A stretch of DNA of 64,000 nt from Bacillota bacterium (GTDB lineage Bacteria > Bacillota > Sulfobacillia > JAIMAT01): the NCBI GenBank assembly GCA_029961055.1, contig JASBVM010000009.1, positions 124,001-188,000 of the forward strand. The letters run 5' to 3'. A program made the position numbers and the translations under genes. Positions 48,473 to 57,813 of this stretch are shown one piece after another; position 1 is the stretch's first letter; each line of letters opens with the position of its first letter. A model generated the notes under the pieces. It saw only the letters and a program-made list of their open reading frames with translations, made no database searches and was not told the origin of the DNA.

Positions 48473-48655
48473 CGTCTCATCCCCCCCGCCGGGCCCTCAC
48501 ACTCTCCCGGCGGTGGGGACCCGGTCACCGTTTTGCTCGGCAGCAGTTCGTTTTGCGTTGCGGAATCGCGTATCTATTCCGAATTGATTCTATCAATGCG
48601 TCGGCAGAATTGTAAGTCGTACCATTGTGAAATCGCTTGCCATGTTGTGAAAGTT
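48473..48655 (-). promoter_or_regulatory. AT-rich control region upstream of korAB
   Basis: 183 bp between pabA and korA on the same strand, markedly richer in A+T than the surroundings. On the minus strand, TTTCACAA occurs at 48652-48645 and again at 48632-48625, two helical turns apart, and GTGAAA-G-TTTCAC spans the pabA stop. Promoter-like elements (TACAAT, TAGAAT) are present, but no single pair with a good -35 at 17 bp stands out. No coding frame with a start signal. Confidence 0.4.
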
Positions 48656-49273
48656 TCACGGGGAGGCGAGGCTCGCCACCCAGTTGGCCAGGAGCCTCGG
48701 CCCGGCAGGCGTCAGGACCGACTCGGGATGGAACTGGACGCCTTCGCAAGCAAATTTCTTGTGGCGGACCCCCATCACGAGCTCCCCGCCGGGGCCGGAG
48801 CCGGAGCCGGTCACCGCCGTCACCACCAGCTCCGGCGCGGGTTCCCCCCCGCGCCCGGGATCCACCACCAGCGAGTGGTAGCGCGTCGCTTCGAAGGGGT
48901 CAGGAAGCCCCCGGTAGAGCGGCGAGCCCGCCTCCGCCCGCGGCCGGATGGGCGAGGTCTTCCCGTGGACCGGCACCGGAGCGGGGACGACCCGGGCACC
49001 GAAGGCGACCCCGATGGCCTGGTGGCCCAGGCAGATGCCCAGGATGGGGATGCGCGGCGCCAGCTCCCGCACCAGGTCGACGCAGATGCCCGCCTTCTCG
49101 GGCCGTCCGGGACCCGGGGAGAGGACGATGCCGCGCGGCTGCATGCGCGCGATCTGCTCGACGGAGGCGGTGTCGTTGCGGACCACCTCCACCGTCTCCC
49201 CCCCGCTCACGACCTCCAGCGCCTGGACGAGGTTGTAGGTGAAGGAGTCGTAGTTGTCCACCACCAGGATCAC
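48656..49273 (-). CDS. trpG: Anthranilate / aminodeoxychorismate synthase glutamine amidotransferase subunit
   Basis: 205 residues. Class I glutaminase: VDNYDSFTYNLVQALE, GIVLSPGPGRPEKAG, nucleophile Cys in ILGICLGHQAIGVAFG, and CEGVQFHPESVLTPAG with the catalytic His and Glu. Supplies ammonia to the chorismate-binding subunit encoded upstream. GTG 49273 shares a GTGA overlap with the trpE stop. In Bacillus this subunit (PabA) serves both anthranilate and PABA synthesis; control by a Trp T-box argues that tryptophan is its main role here. Confidence 0.92.
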   Translation of the reverse strand: MILVVDNYDSFTYNLVQALEVVSGGETVEVVRNDTASVEQIARMQPRGIVLSPGPGRPEKAGICVDLVRELAPRIPILGICLGHQAIGVAFGARVVPAPVPVHGKTSPIRPRAEAGSPLYRGLPDPFEATRYHSLVVDPGRGGEPAPELVVTAVTGSGSGPGGELVMGVRHKKFACEGVQFHPESVLTPAGPRLLANWVASLASP

Positions 49274-50880
49274 CGGCTGCCCACCTGCCTTCCCGGCGCG
49301 GCCGGCGCCACGTCCCGGGAGGCGCCGGCGGCGGCGCGCTCCCGGGCCTCCGCCAGCGCCTGCATCAGGCCCGCCGCCTTGTTCCGGCTCTCCTCCCACT
49401 CGCGCTCGGGCACCGAGTCGTAGACGACGCCGGCACCCGCCTGGACCTCCGCCCGCCCGGGCTGGCAGAGGATCGTCCGGATGGCGATGCAGGTGTCCAG
49501 GTTCCCGTCGAAGCCCACCCAGCCCACAGCGCCCGCGTAGGGGCCGCGACGCTCGCCTTCCTCGGCGGCCAGGAGCTCGATGGCCCGCACCTTGGGGGCG
49601 CCCGAGACGGTCCCCGCCGGGAAGCAGGCGGCCAGCGCGTCGATCGCGTCCAGCCCGGGGCGCAGCCGCCCGCGCACGGAGCTGACCATGTGCATCACGT
49701 GCGAGTAGCGCTCGACGCCCATCAGCTGGTCGACCCGGACGCTCCCCCGTTCCGCCACCCGGCCGACGTCGTTCCGCGCCAGGTCCACCAGCATCACGTG
49801 CTCGGCTCGCTCCTTGGGGTCCGCCAGCAGCTCCTCCTCCAGCCGCCGCTCCTCCTCGGCCGTCGCGCCGCGCGGGCGCGTCCCCGCGATGGGGCGGGTG
49901 CTCACCTGCCCCTCCTCCACGCGCACCAGCATCTCGGGGGAGGAGCCGACCAGCTGCCGCCCCCCGAAGTCGATCAGGAAGAGGTACGGCGAGGGGTTGA
50001 CGGCGCGGAGCGCCCGGTAGACCTCCAGCGCCCCCGGCGCCCCCTCCAGCACCCAGCGCTGGGAGAGGACCGCCTGGAAGATCTCCCCCGCGGCGATGGC
50101 GCCGCGCAGCCTCTCCACCTGCTCGAGGAAGCGGGCGCGCGGCGTCCCCTCGCGGACGCGCAGGCTTCCTCCCGGAGCCGCCGGGTCGCCGGCCGGCTCC
50201 GTCCCCTGCGCGGGGGCGGACCAGCCCTCCGCCGGCAGCCCGCCGTGGATGGCGGCCAGCACCTCCTCCACCGCCGCCAGCGCCGCGTGGTAGGCGGCCA
50301 GCGGCGAGGGGCCGGCCGGCGCCAGGTGGAGCACGCCGACCCGGTGGAGCAGGTGGTCGAGGAAGACGACCGTCTCGGCGAACTGGAACTCCGCCTCCGG
50401 CCAGGCGGCGGCCGGGCTCTCCGGCTCGCGCAGCCGGCCGGGGCCCAGCACCTCCTCCAGCCGCGGCTCCAGGTGGCGGACCGCCTCGTAGGCCAGATAG
50501 CCGACCGCCCCGCCGCGGAAGCGGACGTCGGCCTCCACCGGCGCCACCCGCTCGCGCCGCAGCTCGCTGCGCAGCGCCTCCCAGGGCGTCCCCGGGAGCC
50601 AGGAGCGCTCCCACCTCGCCCCGGTCCGGCGGTCCACCTCGGTCCCGCCCGGCCGCGAGCGCAGCCAGGCGTACGGGCGGAGGCCGATGAAGGAGTAGCG
50701 GCCCACGCTCTGCCCGCCCTCCGCGCTCTCCAGGAGGAAGCTGGCGCCCAGCGGCCTCAGCTTCAGGTAGAGGCTGATGGGCGTCTCCAGGTCGTTGGTC
50801 TCCACCCGCAGGAGCGGCACCCGCTCGTACCGCCGTGCCAGCTCGAGGAAGCGCTGCTCTTCCCGGTCCGTCAACCGCAT
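49270..50880 (-). CDS. trpE: Anthranilate synthase component I
   Basis: Converts chorismate to anthranilate with ammonia from the TrpG subunit. 536 residues, slightly long because of a Pro/Ala/Gly-rich insertion at about 210-245. Motifs: LRPLGASFLLESAEGGQSVGRYSFIG (feedback-inhibition LLES element), FQAVLSQRWVL, NPSPYLFLIDFG, SSPEMLVRVEEGQVSTRPIAGTRPRG, LLADPKERAEHVMLVDLARND and GTVSGAPKVRAIELLAAEE. The LLES sequence that binds tryptophan in TrpE favours this over PabB. ATG 50880 behind GGAAGGAGGGG. The gene is preceded by a tryptophan-type T-box leader, which confirms the pathway. Confidence 0.95.
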   Translation of the reverse strand: MRLTDREEQRFLELARRYERVPLLRVETNDLETPISLYLKLRPLGASFLLESAEGGQSVGRYSFIGLRPYAWLRSRPGGTEVDRRTGARWERSWLPGTPWEALRSELRRERVAPVEADVRFRGGAVGYLAYEAVRHLEPRLEEVLGPGRLREPESPAAAWPEAEFQFAETVVFLDHLLHRVGVLHLAPAGPSPLAAYHAALAAVEEVLAAIHGGLPAEGWSAPAQGTEPAGDPAAPGGSLRVREGTPRARFLEQVERLRGAIAAGEIFQAVLSQRWVLEGAPGALEVYRALRAVNPSPYLFLIDFGGRQLVGSSPEMLVRVEEGQVSTRPIAGTRPRGATAEEERRLEEELLADPKERAEHVMLVDLARNDVGRVAERGSVRVDQLMGVERYSHVMHMVSSVRGRLRPGLDAIDALAACFPAGTVSGAPKVRAIELLAAEEGERRGPYAGAVGWVGFDGNLDTCIAIRTILCQPGRAEVQAGAGVVYDSVPEREWEESRNKAAGLMQALAEARERAAAGASRDVAPAAPGRQVGSR

Positions 50881-50949
50881 CCCCTCCTTCCCGGCCCAGG
50901 CCGGCCCGGCCCCGCGCCCGCCGCGCCTCCGCCGGACGGGGCCGGAATG

Positions 50950-50985
50950 AAAAAGGCCTTCCGTCCCACATGGGACGGAAGGCCT
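50950..50985 (-). terminator. T-box terminator hairpin
   Basis: 15-bp perfect stem (AGGCCTTCCGTCCCA / TGGGACGGAAGGCCT) with a two-base loop and a following run of five T on the minus strand, 70 bases before trpE. Alternative pairing with the T-box sequence forms the antiterminator. Confidence 0.9.
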
Positions 50986-51335
50986 GGCCTCCGTTGTGCC
51001 ACCCAGCTTCGGGAGCCCCCGGCCCGCGCGGCCCCGCCGTGGCGGGGCGGCACGGGTGGCACTCCCCTCGGCCCGGTACGCGGAACGCCCGGACGCACCG
51101 GGCGGTCCTGAATACCGGCCCCCTGGTAACGGTGGGGCTCCGGGTCCGCCTACCCGCCGCAGCCGGCTCGTGGGGTGCTGCGCGCCTCCCACGGCTGGTG
51201 CGATCGCTCGGGGACCGGCTCGGGGATCCATTCGCCGGGCGGCGCACCGCCGGTTCGCACCCTCCACCGGCTCTCTGCGGGCCCGCCGAGCCCGGTTACT
51301 CTTCCCGTCACCGCCGTCGTCAGCCGATCCGATGT
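50950..51335 (-). promoter_or_regulatory. T-box leader, tryptophan specificity
   Basis: Minus-strand leader of trpE of nearly 400 nt with T-box landmarks in order: GAAGAGTAAC (AGUA bulge, near 51300); AGAGAGCCGGTGGAGGGTG; the specifier region GCGAATGGATCC near 51232, with UGG (Trp) in GAA-UGG; the T-box itself, CTGGGTGGCACAACGGAGG (about 51006-50988), then a terminator with a U-tract. The tRNA-end-pairing bases read TGGC, complementary to GCCA, fitting the G discriminator base of bacterial tRNA-Trp. Uncharged tRNA-Trp should stabilise the antiterminator and allow trpEG transcription. The T-box core deviates from the common UGGNACCGCG in its last bases (AACGG). Confidence 0.9.
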
Positions 51336-51342
51336 TGCTCGC

Positions 51343-51372
51343 ATTGTAGGAAGGGCGCTTCGTCCGCGTCAA
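51343..51372 (-). promoter_or_regulatory. Promoter of trpEG
   Basis: TTGACG (51372-51367) and TACAAT (51348-51343) on the minus strand, 18 bp apart: a good sigma-A-type promoter placed just upstream of the T-box leader. Confidence 0.8.
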
Positions 51373-51403
51373 GCTTCCTGCGGCCCGGCGCCCCTTCCGC
51401 ACA

Positions 51404-51417
51404 TGCATGTTCATGCA
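51404..51417. promoter_or_regulatory. ArgR-like operator, distal box
   Basis: TGCATGTTCATGCA, a perfect 5-4-5 inverted repeat that fits the ARG box TGNATWWWWATNCA except for two of the four central bases. It lies between the divergent trpEG and amino acid transporter promoters. Its centre is 63 bp, six helical turns, from the second box at 51467-51480. Confidence 0.55.
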
Positions 51418-51444
51418 GGTTCTCGCCGGGCGATTGCCGTGTTG

Positions 51445-51480
51445 TTCGCACATTGCGACGGCCGCGTGTATAATCATGCA
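51445..51480 (+). promoter_or_regulatory. Promoter of the amino acid ABC transporter with overlapping ArgR-like box
   Basis: TATAAT at 51469-51474 with TTCGCA at 51445-51450, spacing 18. The sequence TGTATAATCATGCA (51467-51480) covers the -10 and fits the ARG box TGNATWWWWATNCA at all but one of its central positions. With the distal box this is the arrangement expected for ArgR/AhrC repression by arginine. Confidence 0.6.
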
Positions 51481-51589
51481 GTCCTAGGGCGCTCCGACGC
51501 CGGGAAGGTACGGGCGCCTCTCCGTCGAACTGCGTAGCCCGGAAGCCGCAGCTCGCAACCTTACCATCATCGCGAGGAGAGATGACGAC

Positions 51590-52405
51590 ATGATTCGCAA
51601 GACCCACCTGCTCCGGTGGCTTGCACCCGCTCTGCTGGCGAGCCTGGTTCTCGCCGCGGCAGGGTGCGGGGGAAAGGCGCCCGCCGCGGGCGGCAACGGC
51701 GGCTCCACCGCCGCCAACGGCGGCAACAAACCCTACCTCCAGGTCGGCTCGGAGGTTGCCTATGCGCCCTTCGAGTCGGTCGACCCGACCACGGGCAAGT
51801 TCGTCGGCTTCGACATGGAGCTGATCGACGCGATCGCCAAGGCGGCCGGCTACGCCGGCGCCCAGGTCCACAACATCAAGTGGGACGGCCTGATCCCCGC
51901 CCTGAACAACCGCGAGGTGGACGCGGTCATCTCCGCCATGACCATCACGGACGAGCGGGCCCAGAGCGTCACCTTCTCCGACCCGTACTTCACCGCCGGC
52001 CAGGTGATCGGGGTCAAGAAGGGCAGCCCGATCAAGACCCCGCAGGACCTGGCGGGCAAGAAGGTGGGCGTCCAGGCCGACACCACCGGCGACTACGCCG
52101 CCCAGAAGGTGAAGGGCACCACCATCGTGCGCTACCCGCAGACACCCGACGCCATCAACGCGCTCCTCAACGGCGACGTGGACGCGGTGGTGATCGACGC
52201 CCCCGTGCTCTACAACTTCATCAAGGAGAACCCGAACCGCGGCGTCGTCGCCGCCGGGCAGCCGTTCACGGTGGAGTACTACGGCATCGCCATGCGCAAG
52301 GACGACACGGAACTGGTCCGCAAGATCAACCAGGCGCTGGCCAAGCTGAAGGCGGACGGCACCTACCAGAAGCTGTACGACCAGTACTTCTCGTCGTCGA
52401 AGTGA
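51590..52405 (+). CDS. Amino acid ABC transporter substrate-binding lipoprotein
   Basis: 271 residues. Lipoprotein signal with lipobox LAAAGC (Cys26), a Gly/Asn-rich linker, then a family 3 binding domain: EVAYAPFESVDPTTGKFVGF, DMELIDAIAKAAGY, MTITDERAQSVTFSDPYFT and GKKVGVQADTTGDYAAQKVK. This family binds polar amino acids (Arg, Lys, His, Gln, Glu). Two ArgR-like boxes upstream favour arginine or another basic amino acid. ATG 51590 behind GAGGAGAGA. First gene of a three-gene importer operon, 12 bp before the permease gene. Confidence 0.93.
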   Translation: MIRKTHLLRWLAPALLASLVLAAAGCGGKAPAAGGNGGSTAANGGNKPYLQVGSEVAYAPFESVDPTTGKFVGFDMELIDAIAKAAGYAGAQVHNIKWDGLIPALNNREVDAVISAMTITDERAQSVTFSDPYFTAGQVIGVKKGSPIKTPQDLAGKKVGVQADTTGDYAAQKVKGTTIVRYPQTPDAINALLNGDVDAVVIDAPVLYNFIKENPNRGVVAAGQPFTVEYYGIAMRKDDTELVRKINQALAKLKADGTYQKLYDQYFSSSK

Positions 52406-52417
52406 GCCTGGCTGCCG

Positions 52418-53098
52418 ATGGATATCCGCTGGGACGTCGTCGTCCGGTACCTCCCCTTCCTGGTCGAGGGCGTACCGATGACGCTCCTGCTCTCCGGGGC
52501 GGGGATCGGCATCGCCCTCGTCTGGGGGCTCTTCCTGGCCTTGGGGCGGCTCTCGCAGCGCGCCTGGCTCAACCGCCCGGCCGCCGCCTACATCACGTTC
52601 TTCCGCGGGACGCCGCTCCTGGTCCAGATCATGCTCATCCACTTCGCGGCGCCGCAGCTCTTCGGCTACCGCCCGCTGCCGCCGCTGGTGGACGGCATCG
52701 TCGCGCTCGGCCTCAACTCCTCGGCCTACGTGGCCGAGATCTACCGGGCCGGCATCCTCTCCGTGCCGCACGGGCAGATGGAGGCTGCCCGCTCCCTGGG
52801 CATGAGCTACGGCCTGGCCATGCGCCTGGTGGTCCTGCCGCAGGCCTTCCGCGTGGCCGTGCCCCCTCTCTTCAACGAGTTCATCGCCCTGACCAAGGAC
52901 TCGTCGCTGGTCTTCGTCCTGGGGGTGGCGGAGCTGATGAGCCGCGGCAGCGTCTCGGCCGGCAACGCCTTCCGCTACCTGGAGATCTGGGTGCCGGTCG
53001 CCCTCCTCTACCTGCTGCTCACCTCCGTCTTCACGGTCTTCGCCTCGGCGGTGGAGAGGAGGCTGGGCGTCCATGATCAGCGTCCGCAACTTGCGTAA
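52418..53098 (+). CDS. Amino acid ABC transporter permease
   Basis: 226 residues, about five membrane helices. HisM-type permease signatures: [39 protein letters not shown], the EAA loop [25 protein letters not shown] and [18 protein letters not shown]. Probably acts as a homodimer because only one permease gene is present. The reading frame runs 26 bp into the ATPase gene. Confidence 0.93.
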   Translation: MDIRWDVVVRYLPFLVEGVPMTLLLSGAGIGIALVWGLFLALGRLSQRAWLNRPAAAYITFFRGTPLLVQIMLIHFAAPQLFGYRPLPPLVDGIVALGLNSSAYVAEIYRAGILSVPHGQMEAARSLGMSYGLAMRLVVLPQAFRVAVPPLFNEFIALTKDSSLVFVLGVAELMSRGSVSAGNAFRYLEIWVPVALLYLLLTSVFTVFASAVERRLGVHDQRPQLA

Positions 53099-53798
53099 GC
53101 GCTTCGGTGCCTTCGAGGTGCTGCGCGGCATCGACCTGGAGGTCGACCCGCGCGAGGTGATCGTCATCGTCGGACCGAGCGGCTCGGGGAAGTCCACCTT
53201 CCTCCGCTGCCTCAACGGGCTGGAGCGGCCGAGCGAGGGCGAGGTGCGCATCGACGGCATCTCGCTCACCGACCCGGCCACCGACCTGGACCGGGTCCGC
53301 CAGCGGGTGGGGATGGTCTTCCAGGCGTTCAACCTCTTCCCGCACCTGACGGCGCTGCAGAACGTGACGCTGGCGCCGATCCGCGTCCGCGGCATGAAGC
53401 CGGCCGAGGCCCGGGAGCTGGGCATGGCCATGCTGGCGCGCGTCGGCCTCGCCGAGAAGGCGTCCGCCTACCCCTCCCAGCTCTCCGGCGGCCAGCAGCA
53501 GCGGGTGGCCATCGCCCGCGCGCTCGCCATGCAACCCGAGGTGATGCTCTTCGACGAGCCCACCTCGGCGCTGGACCCCGAGATGATCAACGAAGTCCTG
53601 GACGTGATGGAGGCGCTGGCGCGGGACGGGATGACCATGGTGGTGGTCAGCCACGAGATGGGCTTCGCCCGCCACGTGGGGACGCGCCTGCTCTTCATGG
53701 ACCAGGGCGTGATCCTGGAGGAAGCCGAGCCCGACGCCTTCTTCCAGCACCCGCAGCACCCGCGCGCGCAGGCCTTCCTCTCCAAGATCCTCCGCTGA
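53073..53798 (+). CDS. Amino acid ABC transporter ATP-binding protein
   Basis: 241 residues. Walker [11 protein letters not shown]-loop [19 protein letters not shown], signature [17 protein letters not shown], Walker [16 protein letters not shown] and switch [13 protein letters not shown], the last typical of GlnQ/ArtM-type importers. ATG 53073 overlaps the permease gene by 26 bp. A GC-rich stretch without an obvious U-tract follows before the convergent metX gene. Confidence 0.94.
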   Translation: MISVRNLRKRFGAFEVLRGIDLEVDPREVIVIVGPSGSGKSTFLRCLNGLERPSEGEVRIDGISLTDPATDLDRVRQRVGMVFQAFNLFPHLTALQNVTLAPIRVRGMKPAEARELGMAMLARVGLAEKASAYPSQLSGGQQQRVAIARALAMQPEVMLFDEPTSALDPEMINEVLDVMEALARDGMTMVVVSHEMGFARHVGTRLLFMDQGVILEEAEPDAFFQHPQHPRAQAFLSKILR

Positions 53799-53902
53799 AC
53801 CGGCCTGCGCCGCGCCGGCGCGCGGCCGCCGGGGCGGCGGGGTCACCCCCGGCAGGCAGGCGGGACGGGGGCCCGGCCGGGGCCGCCCCCCATCCCTTCG
53901 CC

Positions 53903-55036
53903 CTAGGCGGCTGCCATCGCCCGCTCGAGGAAGCCGGAGATCAGCGGCCCCAGCGCCCCCAGGTCGGTCAGGAAGGCGTCGTGCCCGTCGTCCGAGGGCA
54001 TCTCCACGTAGCTGGCCCGCACCCCCGCGCGCCGTGCCGCCTGGAAGACGGCCCGGACCTCCTCGGCCGGGTAGAGGCGGTCACTGGCGATGCCCACCAG
54101 CAGGAGCTCCCCCCGGATCCTCGCCAGCGCGGCCTCGAGACCGCCCCAGGCCTCGCCCAGGTCGTAGAGGTCCATCGCCCGGGTCAGGTACAGGTAGGAG
54201 TTGGCGTCGAAGCGGTCGACCAGCTTCTCCCCCTGGTAGGCGAGGTAGCTCTCCACCGCCATCTGGTCGCCCCAGCCGCCCTGGGGCGGCCTCTGCCAGC
54301 GCCGGCCGAACTTCCGCTCCATGGAGCCCCAGGAGTGGTAGGTGACCATGGCCACCTGGCGCGCCACCGAGAGGCCGCGGACGGGGCCGGCGGTGCCGTA
54401 GTAGTCGCCGCTCCGCCACCCGGGATCGGCCATGATCGCCGCCCGTTGCGCGGCGCTCCAGGCGACGGCGGTCGCCGAGTGCGCCGCCGGCGCGCCGATG
54501 GCGACCGCCCGCTCCACCCGCTCCGGAGCCTCCACCGCCCAGGTGAGCGCACGCATGCCGCCCAGCGACCCGCCGACGACGCAGGCCAGGCGCCCGATGC
54601 CCAGCCGTTCCAGGAGGCGCACCTCCGCCCGGACCATGTCGCGGACGGTGATCAGGGGGAAGCGGAGCGCCCAAGGCCGGCCGTCGGGCGAGGGCGAGGC
54701 GGGGCCGGTCGAGCCCTGGCACCCGCCCAGGACGTTGGCGGCCAGGACGAACCAGCGCTCCGTGTCGATGGGAGCGCCCGGGCCGACCATCCCCTCCCAC
54801 CAGCCGGGCACGTCTTCCTCGCCGTGGGAGGCGACGTGGGCGTCACCGGTCAGCGCGTGCTCGATCAGGACCACGTTGGAGCCGTCGGCGGCGAGGTGCC
54901 CCCAGCTCTCGAAGCGGAGACGAAAGGGGCCCAGGGTGCCGCCCAGGTCCAGCTGCAGCGGCGGGTCGCCCGGTTCGCCCGTCCCCAGCGTGACGGAACC
55001 ACGGGTCGGTAGGACCACAGGGCTCACCGCGGTCAC
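53903..55036 (-). CDS. metX: Homoserine O-acetyltransferase
   Basis: 377 residues, alpha/beta hydrolase fold. Motifs: NVVLIEHALTGDAHVASH, nucleophile elbow VVGGSLGGMRALTWA, KFGRRWQRPPQGGWGDQMAVESYLAYQGEKLVDRFDANSYLYLT in part conserved across MetX, IASDRLYPAEE (Asp) and SDDGHDAFLTD (His). Activates homoserine for direct sulfhydrylation by MetY, encoded upstream. GTG start at 55036, seven bases after the metY stop. Under the same S-box. Specificity for acetyl- versus succinyl-CoA is inferred from the MetY partner. Confidence 0.94.
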   Translation of the reverse strand: MTAVSPVVLPTRGSVTLGTGEPGDPPLQLDLGGTLGPFRLRFESWGHLAADGSNVVLIEHALTGDAHVASHGEEDVPGWWEGMVGPGAPIDTERWFVLAANVLGGCQGSTGPASPSPDGRPWALRFPLITVRDMVRAEVRLLERLGIGRLACVVGGSLGGMRALTWAVEAPERVERAVAIGAPAAHSATAVAWSAAQRAAIMADPGWRSGDYYGTAGPVRGLSVARQVAMVTYHSWGSMERKFGRRWQRPPQGGWGDQMAVESYLAYQGEKLVDRFDANSYLYLTRAMDLYDLGEAWGGLEAALARIRGELLLVGIASDRLYPAEEVRAVFQAARRAGVRASYVEMPSDDGHDAFLTDLGALGPLISGFLERAMAAA

Positions 55037-55043
55037 CGCCGCT

Positions 55044-56357
<1,314 letters not shown>

Positions 56358-56394
56358 TCACCTCTCCTCTCCCGCCGCAGTCCGCAGGGGCACG

Positions 56395-56424
56395 AAAAAG
56401 CCCCTTCTCAGACCGAGAAGAGGC
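56395..56424 (-). terminator. S-box terminator
   Basis: GCCTCTTCTC / GAGAAGGGGC stem (with G-U pairs) and five T residues on the minus strand, 43 bases before metY. Confidence 0.9.
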
Positions 56425-56580
56425 GCTGCGAGGGCGCTCTCCTCTCATCTCTCAGGCCAAGCCTGCAGGAGTTGGCACCCTTGGCGGGCCGGCCCGGCGT
56501 CGTCGACGACGACCGCCTGAGCCGCCCCGGGTTGCCGGGCTTCATCGGGCCAGTCCCTCCGCCACTCTGGATAAGAGGCT
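56395..56580 (-). promoter_or_regulatory. SAM-I (S-box) riboswitch
   Basis: On the minus strand: CTCTTATCCAGAG (P1 5' side), GGCGGAGGGACTGGCCC, GATGAAGCCCGGCAACC, GGTGCCAACTCC and TTGGCCTGAGAGATGAGAG, all hallmark SAM-I elements in order, followed by a terminator. SAM binding should terminate metYX transcription. The P3/P4 region is extended by a GC-rich insert near 56495-56525. Confidence 0.96.
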
Positions 56581-56603
56581 GCGGCGCTATTTAGTTGGGA
56601 AAA

Positions 56604-56633
56604 ACCATATCATCGCGGTTCCGCGGGCGTCAA
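56604..56633 (-). promoter_or_regulatory. Promoter of metYX
   Basis: TTGACG (56633-56628) and TATGGT (56609-56604) on the minus strand with an 18-bp spacer, placing the start just before the riboswitch. A TATAAT on the plus strand (56638-56643), without a good -35, is the probable -10 for the divergent pspA gene. Confidence 0.65.
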
Positions 56634-56717
56634 CCCGTATAATCCGAAGCGGAGCGCGCGGACGGCAGGGCCCGCGGCGAGCCGATCGGCGCGCGCTGCA
56701 CTGGAGGTGGGGCAAAG

Positions 56718-57416
56718 GTGGGAGTCCTGTCCAGGATCTCGACCGTGGTCAAGGCGAAGGTGAACAAGCTCCTCGACGCCGCGGAGGATCCGCGGGAGAC
56801 GCTCGACTACTCGTACGAGAGGCAATTGGAGCAGCTCCGCCAGGTGAAGCGAGGCCTGGCCGAAGTGGTCACCTCGAAGAAGCGGATCGAGCTGGAGGCG
56901 GCCCAGCTCCGCCAGACCGCCCAGAAGCTGGAGGACCAGGCGAAGCAGGCGCTGGCCGCCGGCCGCGAAGACCTGGCGCGCACCGCGCTCGAGCGGAAGG
57001 CCGGCATCACCGCCCAGCTGGAGGGGTTGGATCAGCAGATCGCCTCCCTGGAGGCCGAACAGCAGAAGCTGACCGACCTGGAGGTGAAGCTCCGCACCAA
57101 GGTCGAGGCCTTCCGCTCCCAGAAGGAAGTGATCAAGGCCCAGTACTCCGCCTCGGAGGCGCAGGTGCGGATCAGCGAGGCGCTCAGCGGCCTGTCGGAG
57201 GAGATGAGCGACGTCGGCCTGGCGGTCGACCGCGCCCGGGAGAAGACGGAGCGGATGAAGGCGCGGGCCGCGGCCATCGACGAGCTCTCGCAGAGCGGCG
57301 TGCTGGAGGATCCCCTGGGTTCGGACGACATCGACCGCGAGCTCCGCAAGGTGGCGGCCGGAAACCGGGTGGAGAGCGACCTGGAGCGCCTGAAGAAGGA
57401 GGTCGGCCGCTCGTGA
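56718..57416 (+). CDS. pspA: Phage shock protein A / IM30 family (ESCRT-III-like membrane stress protein)
   Basis: 232 residues, almost entirely helical. N-terminal amphipathic helix GVLSRISTVVKAKVNKLLDA, then LDYSYERQLEQLRQVKRGLAEV and long coiled coils, as in PspA/Vipp1. Assembles on stressed membranes. Start GTG 56718 behind GGAGGTGGGG. It overlaps pspAA by GTGA; PspAB and HtpX genes converge from the other strand just downstream, giving a Psp-type envelope stress module. Divergent from the metYX unit. Confidence 0.93.
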   Translation: MGVLSRISTVVKAKVNKLLDAAEDPRETLDYSYERQLEQLRQVKRGLAEVVTSKKRIELEAAQLRQTAQKLEDQAKQALAAGREDLARTALERKAGITAQLEGLDQQIASLEAEQQKLTDLEVKLRTKVEAFRSQKEVIKAQYSASEAQVRISEALSGLSEEMSDVGLAVDRAREKTERMKARAAAIDELSQSGVLEDPLGSDDIDRELRKVAAGNRVESDLERLKKEVGRS

Positions 57417-57697
57417 TCGTCCGCATCCAGACCGAGCACCAGTACCGCCTGGAGGGCGAGGCGCTCCGCCGCCTCGACGAGGAGGACAACCTCCTTCTCG
57501 AGGCGGTCCGCGCCGGTGACGAGGCCGCCTTTCGCGAGGTCTTCGGGCGGATCCTCAACCTGATCCGGTCGGAGGGAGAGCCCCTGCCGGCCACCCACCT
57601 GGGGCCCTCCGACGTCATCTTGCCTCCCCCGGAGACCACGCTGGAGGAGGCCCGCAAGATCCTGGCCAACTACCCCGAGGACCTGGTCGAACGCTGA
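57413..57697 (+). CDS. pspAA: PspA-associated protein PspAA
   Basis: 94 residues. Begins MIVRIQTEHQYRLEGEALRRL and contains LLEAVRAGDEAAFREVFGRI, LNLIRSEGEPLP and GPSDVILPPPETTLEEARKIL, the pattern of the small PspAA domain found beside PspA in Bacillota, Actinobacteria and archaea. Couples to pspA by a GTGA overlap. Probably modulates PspA assembly; a detailed function is not known. Confidence 0.85.
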   Translation: MIVRIQTEHQYRLEGEALRRLDEEDNLLLEAVRAGDEAAFREVFGRILNLIRSEGEPLPATHLGPSDVILPPPETTLEEARKILANYPEDLVER

Positions 57698-57720
57698 TGC
57701 CTGGCCGGGGCGCGGGCGAA

Positions 57721-57749
57721 GGGGCGGCGGGTCGCAGACCCGCCGCCCC
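57721..57749. terminator. Hairpin between pspAA and pspAB (convergent)
   Basis: 13-bp perfect stem GGGGCGGCGGGTC / GACCCGCCGCCCC with a three-base loop, 24 bases past the pspAA stop and 65 bases from the end of pspAB. GC-rich, no U-tract; position suggests a shared terminator. Confidence 0.6.
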
Positions 57750-57813
57750 TCGTGGCCCTTCGCCGTCTCTCGCAGAAGAGATGGGGCGCCCTTGACCTGG
57801 TAACGGGCGCGGC

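Noticed and set aside
48525-48749. 74-codon open frame on the minus strand between pabA and korA
   Set aside because: It overlaps the end of pabA, has no ribosome binding site, and its composition follows the AT-rich control region rather than coding DNA.
53799-53902. Terminator between the ABC ATPase gene and metX
   Set aside because: Very GC-rich with several possible imperfect stems, but no single clean hairpin or U-tract to define it.
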